Below are positions 62,001 through 64,000 of a stretch of 64,000 bases of DNA, one piece after another. Source of the DNA: Endomychus coccineus. Taxonomy: Eukaryota > Arthropoda > Insecta > Coleoptera > Endomychidae. Below the pieces are notes generated by a model. The model saw only the letters and a list, made by a program, of their open reading frames with translations. It was not told the DNA's origin and did no database searches. The position numbers were made by a program, and so were the translations under genes. Location of the stretch: NCBI GenBank assembly GCA_958510875.1, contig OY294069.1, positions 180,961,112 through 181,025,111 on the forward strand. The letters are read 5' to 3'. The first letter of the stretch is position 1, and each line of letters starts with the position of its first letter.

Positions 62001-62592
62001 GAGGAAACGAAGGACTCTAATGACGACGCAGGCAATACCGATCCGGAATTGCTCACAGTACCAAGTTTGAAAGTGAAAAGAGAGAACATGGTGATGATCG
62101 ACCCGAACGTCGAACAAGTGTCTCCCGTAATCGATTACGAAATCGAAAGTCCCGGTACGGTAATATATATGGACGTGAGCACTAGCGATAAAACTTACGA
62201 AAACGGCGAAGAATCGCCGGAAGAAGCCGAAGAGTATTACGAGAAATCGCGACGAGAAAGCGACGAGGAGAAAGAGGGACCGAGACGGGACCCTCAGAAC
62301 TCATTGGTCGGATTCCATCTGTCCTCCGATAAGAGTTTCCGAAACAAATGTACCATTTGCGACATCAATTTCTACACTTACACGTCGTTCGTGAGGCACA
62401 CGCAAATCTTCAAGCATCACGCGTCGCACGGCGTCGATAATCAAGCCGCCGATATTCTTCTGTTGAGCGAAGCGGGACTGACGCACAAGTGCAGCGGTTG
62501 CGACATGGAATTCGACTCGAAGCGCGACCTGGACGAGCATTTTACGCAGCACGCCGACGGCAACCCGTATCAGTGTTACGTGTGCGGCAAAG
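53066..62592 (+). CDS. ZAD-C2H2 zinc-finger protein, 5' three exons (3' end outside)
   Basis: Probable nuclear transcription factor. Exons 53066-53235, 53722-53872 and 61872-62592 join in phase (GT-AG) into 347 codons plus one base; the last exon ends AAAG|GTGAG in the middle of a zinc finger, so the gene continues past the window. The N-terminus is acidic (MSCENVFVPNEQTEVFCSLE). The ZAD domain has CRSC (73-76) and CKPC (119-122), split by an 8-kb intron; FEMYHSCC lies between. An acidic/charged linker with EESPEEAEEYYEK follows. Finger 1: CTIC with H283 and H289/290. Finger 2: CSGC (314-317), H330, H334. Finger 3 begins CYVC (342-345). Individual orthology cannot be named; ZAD genes are expanded in insects. 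No further zinc-finger exon is visible up to 64000. Confidence 0.85.
54529..54570 (-). ncRNA. Hammerhead ribozyme core, left arm
   Basis: Minus strand: CTCTT, CTGATGA, TGGTC-GTGA-GACC, GAAA, TGTACGTA, AAGAC. Stem I pairs over 4 bp (TCTT/AAGA) and stem III is weakened by a C-to-T change. It lies downstream of the Penelope ORF, as expected for the element's terminal repeat. Confidence 0.7.
54974..57090 (-). pseudogene. Penelope reverse transcriptase with GIY-YIG endonuclease
   Basis: A 644-codon frame (56908-54974) preceded by its N-terminal part in another frame (57090 to about 56885). The homologous reading changes frame within ACATAAAATTCC near 56885, one base missing, so the protein is broken there. 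RT blocks: IYGLPKLHKNDIPLRPIVS (~179-197), SLFTNIPV, GTAMGSPIS, FFKRYVDDCLMC (catalytic YVDD at 340-343), NINFLDMNI. The endonuclease follows from about 541 (VYKLNCLDCDGTYTGIS, LQKRMYGHKYG) to NYYKRSILEMIHI. The 5' end stops exactly at the inverted-arm junction. Otherwise little decayed. Confidence 0.85.
57592..57633 (+). ncRNA. Hammerhead ribozyme, complete core (right arm)
   Basis: Plus strand: stem I strand GTCTT (57592-57596); CTGATGA (57597-57603); one T then GGTC, tetraloop GTGA, GACC (57605-57616); GAAA (57617-57620); CGTACGT folding with the preceding A into a minimal stem III; A at 57628 as the residue before cleavage; stem I strand AAGAC (57629-57633). Stem I is perfectly complementary. 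All conserved hammerhead nucleotides are present. Predicted cleavage after 57628. Confidence 0.8.
57721..57959 (-). pseudogene. Jockey/CR1-like LINE RT C-terminal fragment
   Basis: One open minus-strand frame: IYKAQIRPVQEYCSYVWVWA, PKHTLKLLDSVQKRAI, LTNSLTSLKLRTKVGDLSLF. This is the conserved 'thumb' end of LINE reverse transcriptases, same family as 13930-14500 and 51830-52209. It lies between the two Penelope copies. Confidence 0.7.
58130..58255 (-). repeat. Dispersed repeat, inverted partner at 61250-61378
   Basis: The complement of this segment (AACCCAAAAAGATTTCGGAGG, GGCAGACTTTTTGACCATCATAGTCG, GATCAGCGACC) matches 61253-61378 with small differences and an indel. Unidentified repeat family present twice around the Penelope/mariner cluster. 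Confidence 0.6.
58425..59079 (-). mobile_element. Second Penelope-like copy, 5'-truncated
   Basis: Minus-strand 3' part only: STALAKHCFDYNHQFDYENV, NYYKRSILEMIHIIRDSES to a stop at 58882, then 3' UTR and terminal repeat down to about 58425. It diverges clearly from the 54477 copy. Its 5' end at about 59079 meets the mariner element. Confidence 0.75.
58472..58509 (-). ncRNA. Hammerhead core with 3-nt deletion
   Basis: Minus strand: GTCTT, CTGATGG, TCGTGAGACC, GAAA, CGTACGTA, AAGAC. Compared with 57592-57633 one ATG of the CTGATGATGG stretch is lost, removing G8/A9 of the core, while stems I and III remain perfect. Probably inactive. Confidence 0.6.
59082..61208 (-). mobile_element. Tc1/mariner-superfamily transposon with 424-bp TIRs
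   Basis: Left TIR 59082-59505 and right TIR 60785-61208 are inverted copies of equal length with few differences, both ending CCTGTATATACAAGGTG. TA dinucleotides flank both ends (59080-59081, 61209-61210), the Tc1/mariner target signature. A minus-strand transposase fills the interior and overlaps the left TIR. 2127 bp. It sits at the 5' edge of the second Penelope copy, inside the ZAD intron. Confidence 0.9.
59454..60535 (-). pseudogene. Tc1/mariner-type transposase, frameshifted
   Basis: Starts at ATG 60535 (MVYTLQERVELVSLYY). The N-terminal HTH region of the DUF4817 type includes ARIFNENHPERSVRH and QLSAASGISQSNVFRILH. The DDE domain shows FSDECTFLLNGEVNRHS (first Asp), HFQQDGA (second Asp) and RSPDLNPLDFFLWG (third Asp, about 36 residues after the second). 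Breaks: a 5-bp duplication (AAATT) near 60125, an extra base near 59780, and a small loss after FFLWG near 59635. Coding then runs into the TIR to a TAA at 59454-59456. Without repair it makes no full-length protein. Confidence 0.85.
61211..61871. other. Rest of ZAD intron 2, one repeat copy
   Basis: Contains the 61253-61378 partner of the 58130-58255 repeat; otherwise nothing recognised before the exon 3 acceptor (TTTTAG at 61866-61871). Confidence 0.5.
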
Positions 62593-63744
62593 GTGAGTCA
62601 CGTTTCTATCGTAACCGTTTCCTAATATAGTCCAGGCATTTCAGAAGGAAAATCGACGATTTTTGTCCGAATTTCCACGAGATCTAATTTTTGTCTATTC
62701 TTCTTTTGACACGTTGAACACGATGGTGTAGTTTAAATTTGGACTAACCATGTGCTCGAAAAACTATGGCCATTTGTTTAAACCCAAATATGGTCATTTT
62801 TCGATTTTTTACGTTTTGCCAATCATAGGTTTTAACCGCAGAAAGACCCGAAACCTATTTTGCTTTAAAAAATGAGGGTAGTCAGTGTGATCGATCATAG
62901 TTTATTTTCTTTCTAGTACACTTTAAAACAGAAACTTGCCTTAAAGAAGAAATTGTATGCTTTTGGTTTTTGTGTTGTTAAGCGTGAACCCCAATAAGTG
63001 TGTTTAGCATAGAAGTCTCCGCCCACAATAAAATGTTCTCCTAACGTGTTTATGAAGGTCATCAAGATGTAAAGTTCGGTGTTTAATGATCCCAACTAGC
63101 CCACTACGATAATATACACTCAGGGATCGTAGTGAAACGTGGCCTTAGATTCATGATCGAATGGATTACCCTGAGCGCCAACTGCTTTAGCACAAAAAAG
63201 TAAGATCGAATCCACAATCAACAGTTTCAGGCACTACGAGGTGGATAAATGTTGCTGGATATTTCAGAGAAATAAAGACAAGTTTCAAATTATTATTCAT
63301 TGAAGGAATTTTAATTTAAACAAAATTATTTACAATCTTTGTGTACAGGATGGTCCAGTTTCGAAAGCGAAAAATTTACAGGCAGACAGATAACTAAAAA
63401 ATAATATCAGTTTGTACCATAAACTATATTCGAAAAATGCTTCGTTACAAAGATACAGGGTGTCAAAATTTTTATAAAAAAATCCAGATTTAATAATATC
63501 TTTAAAACTACTTTAAATATTTAAATGAAATTTGGCACGTTTGAATAGATAATTTAAATACATCTTTTTACGTGAAAAATATTATTTTACTTCCACCAGT
63601 GGCGTGCTCACAGACACATCTTCGGCTATTTTTCACAAAAAATATGATACGCCACTGGATTTTATTTCTAGAATCCTTGTTCAATTTACAACAATAAGGG
63701 CTCTTTATTTTTTTTTTCGTTTGACACATCGTTTGCCCCGCCAA
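62593..63744. other. Intron 3 of the ZAD gene (start), no exon seen
   Basis: No further zinc-finger codons on the plus strand. A short palindrome with hAT-like words, CAGTGGCGTG at 63597-63606 and ACGCCACTG at 63649-63657, encloses only ~40 bp and has no target duplication. Confidence 0.4.
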
Positions 63745-64000
63745 TGTTTTCTACACAAAAAAGGTACCCTTGGTCATAAGGTCCAAACTTGACCGTTTTC
63801 GAGAAAAATCAACTCTTATGTTGAAAAACATTGTCCGTTCTTTGAAATAAAATTTATTTTTTACCAATTAAACGAAATTTCTCTAAACAAGTAACAAAAC
63901 CAAAAAATTGACCATGTTTTTCAACATAAAGGTTGATTTTTCTCAAAAACGGTCAACTTTAGAGCTTATGACCAAGAGTACCTTTTTTGTGTAGAAAACA
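63745..64000. repeat. 91-bp inverted repeat at the window edge
   Basis: 63745-63835 and 63910-64000 are inverted copies with a handful of mismatches (TGTTTTCTACACAAAAAAGG ... GTTGAAAAACAT), 74-bp spacer. The right arm reaches the last base, so the true extent is unknown. Confidence 0.75.

Noticed and set aside
1..64000. Search for tRNA, rRNA and CRISPR arrays
   Set aside because: No tRNA cloverleaf, rRNA segment or regularly spaced short direct repeats seen; the only tRNA-like match is the retrotransposon primer site.

Overview
The window is AT-rich eukaryotic nuclear DNA from an insect, with spliced genes separated and invaded by many transposable elements. A beetle or another holometabolous insect would fit, but the sequence cannot fix the order. 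The evidence is a ZAD zinc-finger gene (an insect-expanded family), a WDY-type WD40 gene, BEL/Pao, Penelope, hAT and jockey-like elements, and GT-AG introns.

Three host genes can be rebuilt exon by exon with consistent phases. (1) A TTC8/BBS8 orthologue lies on the minus strand (37747 down to 32548, 5 coding exons, 453 codons). It is a BBSome subunit of ciliary trafficking. (2) A WDY-family EF-hand/WD40 protein lies on the plus strand (39600-52701, 9 coding exons, 1054 codons). It is head-to-head with TTC8, with the two start codons about 1.85 kb apart. (3) A ZAD-C2H2 zinc-finger gene lies on the plus strand (53066-62592, 3 exons, open at its 3' end). No other convincing host gene was found in the first 32 kb.

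Region 1-32 kb is a transposon graveyard. It holds a hAT element with an 8-bp target duplication (2251-4103), a BEL/Pao retrotransposon with equal-length, apparently identical 545-bp LTRs (5379-10675), Penelope debris (12.1-12.4 kb, 31.7 kb), several non-LTR reverse transcriptase and RNase H fragments, a large foldback (23.2-24.05 kb), a satellite-like array with a 508-bp tandem duplication (25.9-27.4 kb), and an LTR-like sequence with its own TATA/initiator promoter (28528-29236).

The introns of the three genes are also full of elements. TTC8 exon 1 sits between two opposed ~520-550 bp repeat copies. WDY introns carry an RNase H fragment, a THAP fragment, a LINE with an open RT frame (43472-44592), and an endonuclease/exonuclease/phosphatase fragment resembling the Helentron type. 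The 8-kb second intron of the ZAD gene holds a Penelope-like element with ~595-bp inverted arms (54477-57685), a second 5'-truncated Penelope copy and a 2.1-kb Tc1/mariner element with 424-bp TIRs (59082-61208).

The most distinctive signal is a set of hammerhead-ribozyme cores, one per Penelope terminal region (12170-12211, 54529-54570, 57592-57633, and a broken one at 58472-58509). The plus-strand copy at 57592-57633 has a complete core and a perfect 5-bp stem I.
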